Part shown: piece by piece, positions 1 to 8,349 of the stretch
Layout of the letters: the number at the start of each line of letters is the position of its first letter
Position numbering within the stretch: position 1 is the first letter of the stretch
Assembly (NCBI GenBank): GCA_964343195.1
Contig: CAYFIR010000054.1
Span: 1-40,961, forward strand
Reading direction: 5' to 3'
From: CAYVAP01 sp964343195
GTDB taxonomy: Bacteria; Bacteroidota; Bacteroidia; J057
Length of the DNA stretch: 40,961 nucleotides
Position numbers and translations under genes: made by a program
Notes under the pieces: model-generated
The model's database searches: none
What the model was told of the DNA's origin: nothing
What the model saw: the letters and a program-made list of their open reading frames with translations, nothing else

Positions 1-44
1 TCCCCCCTTTGCAAAAGGGGGGTGGCATTTCGCCCGGCGAAATG
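1..44. repeat. Tandem pair of palindromic intergenic elements
   Basis: Two inverted repeats lie back to back: CCCCCC-TTT-GC-AAAA-GGGGGG at about 2-22, and ATTTCGC-CCG-GCGAAAT at about 27-44. They resemble the GC-rich palindromic intergenic repeats common in Bacteroidota genomes. The element is cut by the window edge, so its full extent is unknown. Confidence 0.6.
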
Positions 45-53
45 TCGGGGGGA

Positions 54-239
54 TTAGATCACCTCACCACCTGCACCGTCCCACCGCGCGTTGATGCCGT
101 CCTGATTGGGGGTAAAGACCGTCGGGACGAAGAGGTGGCAGTCGCAGGGCTCGGTGTCGAGCTGCAACGAATCACGCGAAGTGCCACAGCGGTTGCCGAC
201 CTCGACCCAGTTATGGTAAGACGTCCAGTACCTGCGGAA
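54..239 (-). pseudogene. Remnant of a T9SS type B (gliding-motility-type) C-terminal domain
   Basis: The minus strand has an open frame of 61 codons between a TAA at 242-240 and a TAA at 56-54. It reads like the junction preceding the gliding-motility-associated C-terminal domain: a WVEVGNRCGTSRDSL segment (the usual WVxVxNxCGxxxDS end of an Ig/PKD-like repeat), then a CDC pair and FVPTVFTPNQDGIN, the hallmark FxPNxFTPNxDGxND motif. A full domain continues for roughly 60 more residues, but here it stops ten codons later. The reading upstream is broken by the in-frame stop at 242. The T9SS assignment follows from the motif; that this is a dead relic is inferred from the two stops. Hairpin repeats abut both ends (1-44 and 294-322). 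Confidence 0.75.
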
Positions 240-293
240 TTAAGTAATTATGCACATCGAGGGTTCACCCCCAAAAAAGGGCTGTAGCACGTC

Positions 294-322
294 GTAGAGG
301 CGAACCTGCGGGTCGCCTCTAC
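294..322. repeat. Hairpin repeat (GTAGAGGCGA / TCGCCTCTAC)
   Basis: A perfect 10-bp inverted repeat, GTAGAGGCGA and TCGCCTCTAC, encloses a 9-nt centre, two further pairs of which can form. This type of palindrome recurs as an intergenic repeat in many bacterial genomes. It sits directly upstream of the decayed T9SS fragment. Confidence 0.6.
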
Positions 323-388
323 AAGACCATGATCATACCCCTTGATTCACATTACAAATAAGAGGTATGTAGGAAATGTAGGCGCTAC

Positions 389-467
389 CCTGAGCGGAGC
401 CGAAGGGTCTGAAGGTCATAAGCAGCGATTTGCCTTCATATCCCTAGTTCCTTCGGCCACGCTCAGG
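389..467. repeat. Inverted repeat, 18-bp arms, in a gene-free stretch
   Basis: The stretch 240-623 has no convincing gene. The arms CCTGAGCGGAGCCGAAGG (389-406) and CCTTCGGCCACGCTCAGG (450-467) are inverted copies with two mismatches, separated by 43 bp. The arm sequence is a familiar dispersed intergenic palindrome half-site in bacteria. The open frame spanning it (342-542) shows no protein-like features. Confidence 0.6.
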
Positions 468-623
468 ACAAGACTTCATACCTGTATGATTCGGGCCAAC
501 TGCTTAACCGGAGAAATAACCTCCTGGATGCGTGTATTTTAACGCCAAAGGGTATTATCTTTCGGGCCCAACACATTCAATCACCCGCTTACATCAAATC
601 TGTTTTCTTAGCCATTTACCAAG

Positions 624-1337
624 ATGGAATTAACCTTTATCCAGTTAGCTGGAGTGACCATTCAGGAGCCCATTACCTTCCTAACAGATGTTTTATTAGG
701 GATTGAATGCCTGATTTTCTTTTTTATTCTTTGGACCAGGTATAACGAATCTCCTGTTGCCCGCTGGACTGCGGCCTTTTTCCTGCTTTTTGGACTGGGA
801 ACCATCGAAGGGGGAATCGTCAATCACGCCATCCAGTACATGGTCGGACCTGCCTGGAAGTTCCCTATGGTGCTTTTGGTTGGCAGCAGCATTCCCTGCC
901 TGGTAATTGCCAGTCTATATTCTCTTCGTCCCAGGGTGCTAAACAAGCCCACATACTCATTCTGGATTGCACTGGTTTCTGTAGAATACGTCGCTTTTCT
1001 CATCTACCTGACTCAACAGCCACGAGTCGAAATCAACTTTAAGACCCTGATTCCTCACCTGGTGGTTGGAATGGTTCTTTTTGCGGCCAGCCTTCAGTAC
1101 TACGGACACCGCAGGGACCCCCAAATTGCCCGAAAATGGAAACTGGCCGGAATCATCGCCACCTTACCGGCCGGATTGATCGTCCTGCTAAAAATAAACC
1201 CCAATATCTGGTTCAATACCTTTGATCTGGTACACGTTGTCCTGATGGTCCCGACCTACCTGATTTTTGTATCGGCTAAGTCATTTGCACAGCATACTCC
1301 CGATGCGCCAATACCGATGGGAGAAATAAGCCAGTAA
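624..1337 (+). CDS. Seven-helix integral membrane protein of unknown function
   Basis: I do not recognise a characterised function. The 237-residue product has seven hydrophobic segments at about residues 19-37, 47-66, 82-102, 110-129, 143-163, 173-190 and 199-219, with short loops and no signal peptide, so it should sit in the inner membrane. Isolated polar residues fall within or next to helices (NHAIQY after helix 2, PHLVVG in helix 5, FDLVHVV in helix 7). Such His/Asp residues in a seven-helix bundle recall the DUF6962 or ceramidase-like (CREST) families, but this is a weak resemblance. The ATG at 624 is the only reasonable start. The gene is convergent with the SDR gene, with 27 bp between the stops. 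Confidence 0.8.
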   Translation: MELTFIQLAGVTIQEPITFLTDVLLGIECLIFFFILWTRYNESPVARWTAAFFLLFGLGTIEGGIVNHAIQYMVGPAWKFPMVLLVGSSIPCLVIASLYSLRPRVLNKPTYSFWIALVSVEYVAFLIYLTQQPRVEINFKTLIPHLVVGMVLFAASLQYYGHRRDPQIARKWKLAGIIATLPAGLIVLLKINPNIWFNTFDLVHVVLMVPTYLIFVSAKSFAQHTPDAPIPMGEISQ

Positions 1338-1364
1338 AGAAAGTCACCCCCAAGGGCCTTCTCC

Positions 1365-2168
1365 TCATTCAAACAGCTCTGGCTTGCGACGGTACAAGGT
1401 ACCTAATCCCAGCTCCAAAACTGATGGGACCAGGCGATTGAGCAGGGCGGTCACCTTTCCAGGATTGGAATGGAGCGTCTTGAATTTACGACGGCGGATG
1501 TTTTTGAGGATCAGGGCTGCGACACCTTCAGGGGTATCGGCCACCCCACCAGAACGGGGCTTGAGGGGCACCATTTTGCCCTCGGCATTCATCACGGTCT
1601 TGTCGCTGGCATTTTGAGTGTAGCCTACATACACGATACCGACGTGGACGCCCTGTGGCTTTACCTCCATGCGCAGTGCCTCGGCCAGGCCAGTAAGGGC
1701 CATTTTGGCGGAACTATATATGGAGGTGTAGGGCATCGCCCGAATGCCTACCACACTGGAGATGAATACCACACTGCCTTTCTGAGCCTTGATATGTGGC
1801 ATTGCATAGCGTGTAACCTGCATCGCATTGATGACATTCGCATCAAACATCTCGCGAAATACCTCCGGTTCCAACTGATCGAATAAGCCCCTCATCGAGA
1901 GTCCGGCGTTGTTCACCACCATATCGAGTCGGCCAAAAGCCTGAACTACCTGCTCGACCATGGCCTCTGCCACCTTGGGATCGGCCAGATCACCCGGGAT
2001 ACCCATGGCATCAATTCCCATGGATTTCAGGTCTTCCACCGCTGCTTGCAGGCGACCGGTGTGGCGGCCATTCAGGACCACCTGACATCCCTGCTGCCCC
2101 AATGCAATGGCAGTGGCTTTGCCAATGCCTCGGCTGGATCCTGTAATAAGGGCTACTTTTCCTTTCAT
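1365..2168 (-). CDS. Short-chain dehydrogenase/reductase (SDR)
   Basis: This is a classical SDR of 267 residues, the usual length. The N-terminal Rossmann nucleotide site is TGSSRGIG (about residues 9-16), followed by the NNAG motif (about 87-90), a catalytic Ser in FISSVVG and the YSSAK catalytic Tyr/Lys pair near residues 152-156. The arginine after the first strand (NGRHTGR) suggests NADP(H) preference. The C-terminal extension with RRRKFK and hydrophobic residues is typical of SDRs that associate with membranes. The substrate cannot be told from sequence. It lies 90 bp downstream of the CPBP gene on the same strand and may be cotranscribed with it. Confidence 0.9.
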   Translation of the reverse strand: MKGKVALITGSSRGIGKATAIALGQQGCQVVLNGRHTGRLQAAVEDLKSMGIDAMGIPGDLADPKVAEAMVEQVVQAFGRLDMVVNNAGLSMRGLFDQLEPEVFREMFDANVINAMQVTRYAMPHIKAQKGSVVFISSVVGIRAMPYTSIYSSAKMALTGLAEALRMEVKPQGVHVGIVYVGYTQNASDKTVMNAEGKMVPLKPRSGGVADTPEGVAALILKNIRRRKFKTLHSNPGKVTALLNRLVPSVLELGLGTLYRRKPELFE

Positions 2169-2258
2169 GTGTCAGCTCGAAGTTGAGAGTCCAGGGAAAT
2201 CCGGGAGAAAATCACAAATCTTCATTCCAGATTCTACTATCCTGAACAGAGAATGGAA

Positions 2259-2990
2259 TTATCTGGATTTGCGAACCCAATGCATCTCAGGTTGGTGGAA
2301 CAAGGCTACATAATCATTGGAAAGGGCTACGGCTACGTGGGCAATCCAGGCGATCCAAATGGCACCTGACTGAATGGTCAGCACGCAGACGACGATCCCA
2401 AATGGTATGGTCACCAGGCTTTCGGTGAAGCCTTTGGGAATGTGTGTAGCTGAGTATAACGCGATGTTGACAGCAATGGCCAGCCATGGGTCCATGACCA
2501 CAAGACAGCTGAACAGAAGCAACCCACGGAACAAAAATTCATAGGCACCCAGATACAGGATCCAGGCCAGGGTATTCTGCACCAACAGGCCAGTCGACCA
2601 TTCTTTGGCCCGAACCTGAGGATAATAGGCAAGTGTCTCGGGTCGGCGGGCTGCAAAGAGGTTGAGGACTACCAGTAGCGTCCCAAGGCCAACAGACCAG
2701 ATGAAGGTCATTTGCAGATCACCTGCTTTGAGGAAATAATCGGACAAAGGATAGGGCAAAAACACCAGCATGACGATGGTGGGAACAATTCCCATCCAAA
2801 ACACTCCGAGGTATTTTTGGGCGAGTGGAACCATTACATTCGTTCCCCGCTCGCCATAGCGACTGTTCATATACTTTGCCAGCCAGCCAGAGAGGCCCAT
2901 GAACCAGTAAATGATAAACCCTAGCAGGGTAACAGCGATCCCCAACACTGCAGGCAGCACTTCAGGATTCCAGCTTAAAGAGTATTCCAT
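2259..2990 (-). CDS. CPBP-family (Abi/CAAX-like) intramembrane protein
   Basis: The product is 243 residues with about seven hydrophobic segments. Motif 1 of the CPBP family (EExxxR) appears as YEFLFRG near residues 150-156, and the second conserved block appears as a helix with ATHIPKG near residues 180-190, whose His would help bind the metal. The first Glu of the EE pair is Tyr here, a form I believe occurs in other bacterial members, so activity is uncertain rather than excluded. Family roles include CAAX-type prenyl-protein proteolysis and bacteriocin self-immunity; nothing nearby points to a bacteriocin. The ATG at 2990 starts just before the first hydrophobic segment. Confidence 0.82.
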   Translation of the reverse strand: MEYSLSWNPEVLPAVLGIAVTLLGFIIYWFMGLSGWLAKYMNSRYGERGTNVMVPLAQKYLGVFWMGIVPTIVMLVFLPYPLSDYFLKAGDLQMTFIWSVGLGTLLVVLNLFAARRPETLAYYPQVRAKEWSTGLLVQNTLAWILYLGAYEFLFRGLLLFSCLVVMDPWLAIAVNIALYSATHIPKGFTESLVTIPFGIVVCVLTIQSGAIWIAWIAHVAVALSNDYVALFHQPEMHWVRKSR

Positions 2991-3137
2991 ATGAAAAAAT
3001 CGACGTCACCGAATGTTCACCTAAACAAATTCAGGTCGCAACGCTACGGATTATGCCGATTTTTTCCAATTTATCGAAGTAGGTATTCCAGTTTATCGGG
3101 AGAAAAGGATGTCAGCTGATTCCCCGCAAGCACCTTC

Positions 3138-5774
3138 CTACTCTACTTTCAGGGACTCTGAGGGATTGGTATTGGCCGCGCGAAAAGCCAGCAAGCCAAC
3201 AGTAGCCCAGGCTATGACCAGGGCTAGCGCTGCGGTAAGCACGAAGATCAGAATTCCCATTGAGGTTCTGTAGGCAAAATTCTCCAGCCAATTGCTCATC
3301 AGAAGATAGGCCGCTGGCAATCCGAGGCACAATGCAATGGCAACCAACCAGGTAAATTCGCGGGAGAGCAGCATCACAATCTCGGAAGTTTCGGCTCCCA
3401 GCACCTTGCGAATGCCAATCTCCTTGGTTCGCTGTACAATGGTATAGGCCGCCAATCCCAGCAAACCCAACACTGCGATCAGGATCGCCAACACAGCGAA
3501 TGTTAGCGCAAAATCTCCCACTTTCTGTTCGTCTTCGTATGCTGCCGCATAGGCCTGATCCAGAAACTGATAGTCAAACGGCCTTCCTGGCAGATGCGTC
3601 TCCCAGATTTCCTTGACCCTGCCCAGTTGCGTCTGCGTCGGTCCCGCAGCCAATCGGATCATGACCTGCGGACGGGAATCTCCCGTAAACAGCACCAATG
3701 GCCCGATAGGCTCATGCAGGGAGGCAAAGTGAAAGTCTTTTATGACCCCCTGAATCCTGCCGACCCGCCCGTTGAGGTTATATCGCTCCCCAATGGCATT
3801 CTCCATGGCCAATCCGAGATAGGATACCGCCTGTTCATTGAGGATAAAGGCATATTGCTCATCAGCCGGTTCTCCAACTGTTTGCTGCGGAGTGAAATTT
3901 CGTCCGGCGATTAACTCCATTTCCATGGCATCGAGGAAATGTTCATCGATCATCATGGCCGTAATGAGCCGTCCTTCCGATTCACTCTCGGCAGGCCGGG
4001 AAATGGAGTATCCTCCCTGAATGGAATGCGGAGGGTTGGTAGCCGTGGCGACAGCTTCCACAGCAGGGTCACTCAGGAGTACCTGTCGCAGAACATTGAT
4101 GCTACTATCTGCCCCCCATCCGGCAAAGGCATATACCACCCGCTCCCGCTCATAGCCCAGCTTTTTCTCACTGAGAAAATTGAGTTGCTGATGTACGATC
4201 AACGCTCCCGCAATCAGAATCACCGATATGGCAAACTGGAATATTACCAGCCCCTGTCGTAGCCGTAGCCCTCCGGAGCTATTTTTGAATTTTCCCCTGA
4301 GCACTGCGACTGGGCGGTATTGAGAAAGAAGCAGAGAGGGATATAGCCCTGCCAGCAGCCCTAAAATTGCGCCTCCGGCCAGCAGCACGAGTAGGGCATC
4401 CCAGGTCAGCAGGTTCTGGATATTCAGGTTTTTGCCGACCAGGCTTTCAAAGTATGGGAGGGCAAACTGAACTACAAACAGACTGATAATCAATGAGATC
4501 AGGGTGATGAGTACCGTTTCTCCCATAAACTGCTGGATCAGTTGTCGACGCTTTGCCCCGATTACCTTGCGCAATCCGACCTCGCGGGCCCGGTCTACCG
4601 ACCTTGCCGTGGTCAGGTTGACATAGTTGATCGCCGCAATGAGCAGGATCAGCATGGCAAGGGAGCTAAACAGGTAAATGTACCCTCTGTCGCCCTTTTT
4701 GATACAGCCCAGGTAATTCTCAATTTCCGAGGACCCCAGGTACACATCGGCCAGTGGTTGCAGGAAAAATGCCTGGAGATTGGCGACATCTTCCCCTCCG
4801 TGTTCCAGCACCATGTCAGGCAATTTGGCTTCCAGTGAGGCCATCGAAGTTTCGGGAGCCAGTTTCAGGTAAGTCAGGTAATTGGCGGAGCTGAATATTT
4901 CCTCTCTCATCGCGAACCTGAGCGAATGAAAAGGCCCCACCATGGTAAACTGAAGATGGGAATTGGCAGGAGGATCAGCCATGATACCGGTGATCAGATA
5001 GGGAGTTTCATTGCTACCCAATGCCAGCGTCTGCCCCATCGGATCCTCCGCCCCAAAATACTGCCGTGCCGCAGACTCCGTCAGGACCAGGCTATACTTT
5101 TCGGTCAGTACCTGGGCAGGATCACCTTTTTTCAGGTCAAATGAGAAAATCTCAAAGAAGGTAGAATCTGCATAAATGAACCCTTCCTCCCGAAACAGAG
5201 CCTTGCCCCTACGAACCACAGGTGCTCCGGCCTGTATCCTGACGCTCGCTTCCACCTCATCGGGAAAGCTGCGCCTGATCAGAGGACCAATGATATTGGG
5301 AGTCACTTCTACCTGAACATTTCGTTCAGGAGTGTTAAAGTGCATCCAGACTCGGGCAATGTGATCGCGGTCCTCATGAAACTGATCATAACTCAGCTCA
5401 TGCTGTACGTATAGCAGCATCAAGAGGCAACTGGCCAGCCCGATGGCCAGCCCAAAGACTTTGATAGAGGAAAATCCCTTGTGACGCCACAAGCTACGCC
5501 ATCCGATTTTGAAGTAATGCTTTAACATGTCGAGGTGATAAAAGAGTCTGGGTTGTGAAAATCTTTTCCAGGCAAAAGGACGAAACAGGTCAAGCACTCC
5601 AATGATGAACATCCAGCGGGCTATTCGCTCCCCTTTCTCCACTTTCCTGTGTTCATATAGCTCATACAGGTCACCAAGAAGAATTTCGAGGTGCTCATCC
5701 TTGCAAAACCAGCCTAATAATCGTTCTGCCCAGTGCATCATATAAGTAGAATGGGTGTAAGTGGTCAGGGCCAT
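3138..5774 (-). CDS. FtsX/MacB-type ABC transporter permease with N-terminal prefix domain
   Basis: This 878-residue protein has the layout of the Bacteroidota permease prefix domain 2 family. Residues 1-90 are a soluble prefix (HWAERLLGWFC, then ILLGDLYELYEHR). A first membrane helix (about 110-125) is followed by a MacB-like periplasmic domain and an FtsX core of three helices (about 370-480) containing the AREVGLRKVIGAKR coupling motif. The whole module then repeats, with KEIGIRKVLGAE in the second FtsX core and final helices near 760-870. Such proteins act as mechanotransmitting or exporter permeases with a separate ATPase, which is not encoded nearby. It lies 49 bp downstream of padR in the same direction, so it is almost certainly under PadR control. 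Confidence 0.92.
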   Translation of the reverse strand: MALTTYTHSTYMMHWAERLLGWFCKDEHLEILLGDLYELYEHRKVEKGERIARWMFIIGVLDLFRPFAWKRFSQPRLFYHLDMLKHYFKIGWRSLWRHKGFSSIKVFGLAIGLASCLLMLLYVQHELSYDQFHEDRDHIARVWMHFNTPERNVQVEVTPNIIGPLIRRSFPDEVEASVRIQAGAPVVRRGKALFREEGFIYADSTFFEIFSFDLKKGDPAQVLTEKYSLVLTESAARQYFGAEDPMGQTLALGSNETPYLITGIMADPPANSHLQFTMVGPFHSLRFAMREEIFSSANYLTYLKLAPETSMASLEAKLPDMVLEHGGEDVANLQAFFLQPLADVYLGSSEIENYLGCIKKGDRGYIYLFSSLAMLILLIAAINYVNLTTARSVDRAREVGLRKVIGAKRRQLIQQFMGETVLITLISLIISLFVVQFALPYFESLVGKNLNIQNLLTWDALLVLLAGGAILGLLAGLYPSLLLSQYRPVAVLRGKFKNSSGGLRLRQGLVIFQFAISVILIAGALIVHQQLNFLSEKKLGYERERVVYAFAGWGADSSINVLRQVLLSDPAVEAVATATNPPHSIQGGYSISRPAESESEGRLITAMMIDEHFLDAMEMELIAGRNFTPQQTVGEPADEQYAFILNEQAVSYLGLAMENAIGERYNLNGRVGRIQGVIKDFHFASLHEPIGPLVLFTGDSRPQVMIRLAAGPTQTQLGRVKEIWETHLPGRPFDYQFLDQAYAAAYEDEQKVGDFALTFAVLAILIAVLGLLGLAAYTIVQRTKEIGIRKVLGAETSEIVMLLSREFTWLVAIALCLGLPAAYLLMSNWLENFAYRTSMGILIFVLTAALALVIAWATVGLLAFRAANTNPSESLKVE

Positions 5775-5823
5775 GGGGCCCCTGCCCCACCCCCATTTCT
5801 GCGGTGGATCCTTATTGATCCCG

Positions 5824-6156
5824 CTATTGATCTGTCAATGAAAGTCCGGGAATATCCCTGAGCATATTGCTGCGCAATTCATGTCCCCTCATCAGGGCCT
5901 GTTCCCCTTCGGTAGTCAACAGGTAAAAGCGTTTTCGGCGTCCACCCCTGGAAGCAGTAGCTCCGCCTTCATGAGACTGGATATATCCTTTTCCCTCCAG
6001 CCGGGAAAGAGCCGAGTGTAAAGCCCCAATGCTTGGCGACCGACCCGTTCGACTCGCCAATTCTTCCTTAATGCTTACACCATAGGCCCCCTCTCCCAAC
6101 ACGCCGATGGCCATCAGGACTATCTCTTCAAAAGAACCTAACTGGTTATACTTCAT
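5824..6156 (-). CDS. PadR-family transcriptional regulator
   Basis: This 110-residue protein matches the short PadR class. It has a winged helix-turn-helix over residues 6-85, with SLGALHSAL-type recognition-helix residues (here SIGALHSALSRLEGKGYI) and a wing containing GGRRKRFYLLTTEG. PadR proteins are dimeric repressors, often of transporters, that are released by a ligand. The gene is the first in an operon with the FtsX/MacB permease, an arrangement typical of Cytophagia and Saprospiria. Two 14-bp direct repeats in its own promoter (6169-6212) suggest autorepression. The ATG at 6156 gives a complete N-terminal helix, so I prefer it. Confidence 0.92.
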   Translation of the reverse strand: MKYNQLGSFEEIVLMAIGVLGEGAYGVSIKEELASRTGRSPSIGALHSALSRLEGKGYIQSHEGGATASRGGRRKRFYLLTTEGEQALMRGHELRSNMLRDIPGLSLTDQ

Positions 6157-6168
6157 GTGCTTTTCGCC

Positions 6169-6217
6169 ATTTCTTTCCTAAATGTAACACAAATATCTAT
6201 TTCTTTCCTAAAAGAAG
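6169..6217 (-). promoter_or_regulatory. padR promoter with two direct-repeat operator candidates
   Basis: Read on the minus strand, TTTAGGAAAGAAAT occurs twice, at 6212-6199 and 6182-6169, exactly 30 bp apart (about three helical turns). A near-consensus -7 box, GATATTTG (6197-6190; consensus TAnnTTTG), lies between them, and a TTTG lies 22 nt upstream of it. One repeat therefore occupies the -33/-7 spacer and the other the start-site region, a layout suited to PadR autorepression. The repeat is directly visible; the role is inference. Confidence 0.6.
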
Positions 6218-6239
6218 AACAAACATCGCAACTTTTAAC

Positions 6240-6255
6240 ACTAACGATTGTTAGT
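6240..6255. promoter_or_regulatory. 16-bp palindrome, operator-like (ACTAAC-GATT-GTTAGT)
   Basis: A perfect 6-bp inverted repeat with a 4-bp centre lies between padR and the divergent small secreted-protein gene at 6361. It could be a binding site for either unit. It has no T-run, so it is not a terminator. Confidence 0.4.
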
Positions 6256-6360
6256 TAACTTGTATAGGTGGACGTGACTTCTGGGGCTGCTACCCCCGCT
6301 AAATGGAAAACATCCATATGGAGTCCGGCCACACCAGATTAAAAAGGTTCAAGACAGCTT

Positions 6361-6726
6361 ATGCGTTTACCACTACTTTTGACTGGCCTGGGGATGATTT
6401 TGCTGCTCCTTTCTCCAGTCTACTCACAAACAAGCAGCTCTCTCAGAAGCCTCCCCAATTACAAGCTCAGGCGCAGCCTGGAGCCGGGACAACAGCATGC
6501 AACCCCACCAAAACCCGATGAGGACGCCCTTTCTGAGGCCGGAGTCCACCTGCCTCCCCCACGTGAGGTCAACATGCTCCTTGGTCCCCCCAGAAAAAAC
6601 CGCATAGCCGGACAGCGAGAATCCACCCCCAGGCGCAGTGTAGGCGAGTGGTACCTGTTCATCGTCAGGTCCAGACAGGCAGAGGTGACCAACGATGACG
6701 ATGAAGGCAAAGATCCTGAAGGATAA
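6361..6726 (+). CDS. Small secreted protein of unknown function
   Basis: The 121-residue frame starts with a convincing signal peptide: MRLP, then a hydrophobic stretch to about residue 20, with likely cleavage around YSQ. The mature part is short, Pro/Arg rich and acidic at the end (NDDDEGKDPEG) and resembles no family I know. Support for a real gene comes from the signal peptide and from the hairpin terminator that begins right after the stop codon (6728). The main doubt is the low-complexity mature sequence and the absence of a recognisable promoter. An overlapping frame starting at 6303 lacks any such features. Confidence 0.55.
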   Translation: MRLPLLLTGLGMILLLLSPVYSQTSSSLRSLPNYKLRRSLEPGQQHATPPKPDEDALSEAGVHLPPPREVNMLLGPPRKNRIAGQRESTPRRSVGEWYLFIVRSRQAEVTNDDDEGKDPEG

Positions 6727-6727
6727 A

Positions 6728-6763
6728 AAAGCTGAAAGCCAGCAATTGCCGACCTTCAGCTTT
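6728..6763. terminator. Bidirectional hairpin terminator between the small secreted protein and the porin
   Basis: A perfect 9-bp stem, AAAGCTGAA (6728-6736) with TTCAGCTTT (6755-6763), sits between two convergent genes. The minus-strand exit is followed by TTTTTT, so it best serves the porin gene. Confidence 0.75.
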
Positions 6764-6821
6764 CATTCATGATACTATCGGGTAGGAATCATCCTACACG
6801 AACAACTTTCCTATGGCCTAA

Positions 6822-7910
6822 TTAAAAGGCATAAACTGCAGCGATCAGCGCCTGCATGGCAGAGGTGCTACCAGCACCATCAGCGTCAAAGAAGATCTCT
6901 TCGCTAGCCATGTCGTAGCGTACCTCAGGAATGAAGGTGATCGCCCCGTTGCCCAGGTTGGCAGACAGGGTAAAAGAGTTTACGCTTGCGTCAACATCAG
7001 CCAGAACAAAGTTTGACTGGAAGTTTTCGTAACGAAGGCCTATGGCAGCACCGTCAGTCAGCGCATAGTTCAGGTAGGCAGCAGCACCTGCGAAGGTTCC
7101 GGCCTCGTCAGCTCCGTCATTGTAGTAAGCTGCGTTCACACCCAGCATGAAGTCATCAGTCAGCTGGAAGGTGGTAGTCAGGTCAACTTCTGATCCGCTT
7201 TCCCCACCAGTTACACCATTTACATATACATCCCATCCATCAACGGGAGATAGATACAGCTGAGCACCGAAGCTGGAAGGTCCGATTTCAGGATCAGCGC
7301 TGTACACGTTCCATGGGTTAAATACCCCTACCATTACCCCTACCTTGTCCGAGATGGCATAGTCAAGCTTCACACCAGCGTTCTGGAAAGGACCGTTGGT
7401 GAAGAGATAAGAGGTAGAATAGTTGAAGTTTCCGGTTGGGGAGATGATCTCGTATCCAACGAAAGTACCCATGTAACCAGCAGTCACAGACAGTTTCTCA
7501 GTCAGTGCATAAGAAACGTACAGGTTCTGGATACGTGGAGCAAAATCAGAAGAGAAGATGCTGCTGGTACCGGTGGTAGAGTCGGTTTCTGGAGTTACTA
7601 CGGAAGTTGAGAATCCGCTTGCAGGACCAGCCGAGCCAGCATTACGAGGGCCAAAGGCGATTTCGGCCAGGAAAGAGGCTTTACCAGTGCTTTTTTCCAG
7701 CACGAGATCCAGCATACCGATGGAGATCGAATTGTGGTCACCAGCAAAGCTGGTAGGGATGTTGCCAGAGGTTTGGCCGAAGTCGTACTTATAGTAAGTG
7801 TCCACAGATCCGGAAATCTGCAGTGCGCTTTCCTCTTCAGCAGCTTCTTCCTGAGCCCACACCAGGCTCCCGGCCCATACAGCTAATAAAACAAGAATGA
7901 GTCGTTTCAT
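6822..7910 (-). CDS. Outer-membrane beta-barrel porin (OmpL-like, bbp2 type)
   Basis: The 362-residue precursor has a clear signal peptide (MKRLILVLLAVWAGSLVWAQ) followed by an acidic linker (EEAAEEESA). The mature chain is a series of alternating hydrophobic strands with aromatic residues at their ends and closes with AVYAF, whose C-terminal Phe is typical of barrels recognised by BamA. The opening ISGSVDTYYKYDFG and the following LDLVLEK and FLAEIAFGPRN blocks match the beta-barrel porin-2 family. In Bacteroidota these porins often lie next to ammonium-transporter genes, as here, so ammonium or small nitrogen compounds are plausible substrates. That role is contextual inference. It is followed by a terminator at 6728-6763. 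Confidence 0.85.
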   Translation of the reverse strand: MKRLILVLLAVWAGSLVWAQEEAAEEESALQISGSVDTYYKYDFGQTSGNIPTSFAGDHNSISIGMLDLVLEKSTGKASFLAEIAFGPRNAGSAGPASGFSTSVVTPETDSTTGTSSIFSSDFAPRIQNLYVSYALTEKLSVTAGYMGTFVGYEIISPTGNFNYSTSYLFTNGPFQNAGVKLDYAISDKVGVMVGVFNPWNVYSADPEIGPSSFGAQLYLSPVDGWDVYVNGVTGGESGSEVDLTTTFQLTDDFMLGVNAAYYNDGADEAGTFAGAAAYLNYALTDGAAIGLRYENFQSNFVLADVDASVNSFTLSANLGNGAITFIPEVRYDMASEEIFFDADGAGSTSAMQALIAAVYAF

Positions 7911-8349
7911 CTCAAAAGAATGTTGGTAAGTTTTTGATTAAGTGTCGAAAATCGACGAGAAAGGCCCTTTTGGTATCTTGGCTCGCGATCGTAAGGGATG
8001 CGCCTCCCACAGTCACCATCATGAGGTGACCAGATCAGTGAGCTGATAAACGTTCAGGGCGGGATTACTCAATGTGAATGCATATGCTTCGCTTCCGTTC
8101 AGTTCCCAATCAATAGAGCGATTTCATGCTTCACATTGGAGTTAACCTTTTTGGGGCTAAGGCTATTGTCAGTTAGGTGGTTCGTATGAGAAGTTGGTAT
8201 CTACCAGACTTCCCAGAATTCAATTCGAATGAAAATCGAGTCCTGAATTTGCCGGGATAGGAGCGGCGGAGAACCGCCGCCCCATACTCAACGGCAAAAT
8301 AAATCCAGGAGAAAAACAGGAAAGGTTAAGGTATATCGTCGAGCAAGTA
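7911..8349. other. Gene-free stretch between amtB and the porin
   Basis: No convincing gene is present. Visible structures are a GC-rich hairpin GCGGCGG-AGAA-CCGCCGC at 8263-8280 without a T-run, and a GTCACC/GGTGAC inverted repeat at 8012-8030. The long distance suggests that the porin has its own promoter and a leader of unknown role. I could not place a consensus -7 box. Confidence 0.5.

Noticed and set aside
7911..8349. Possible riboswitch or structured leader of the porin gene
   Set aside because: Hairpins are present, but no known riboswitch core or attenuator with a T-run could be recognised.
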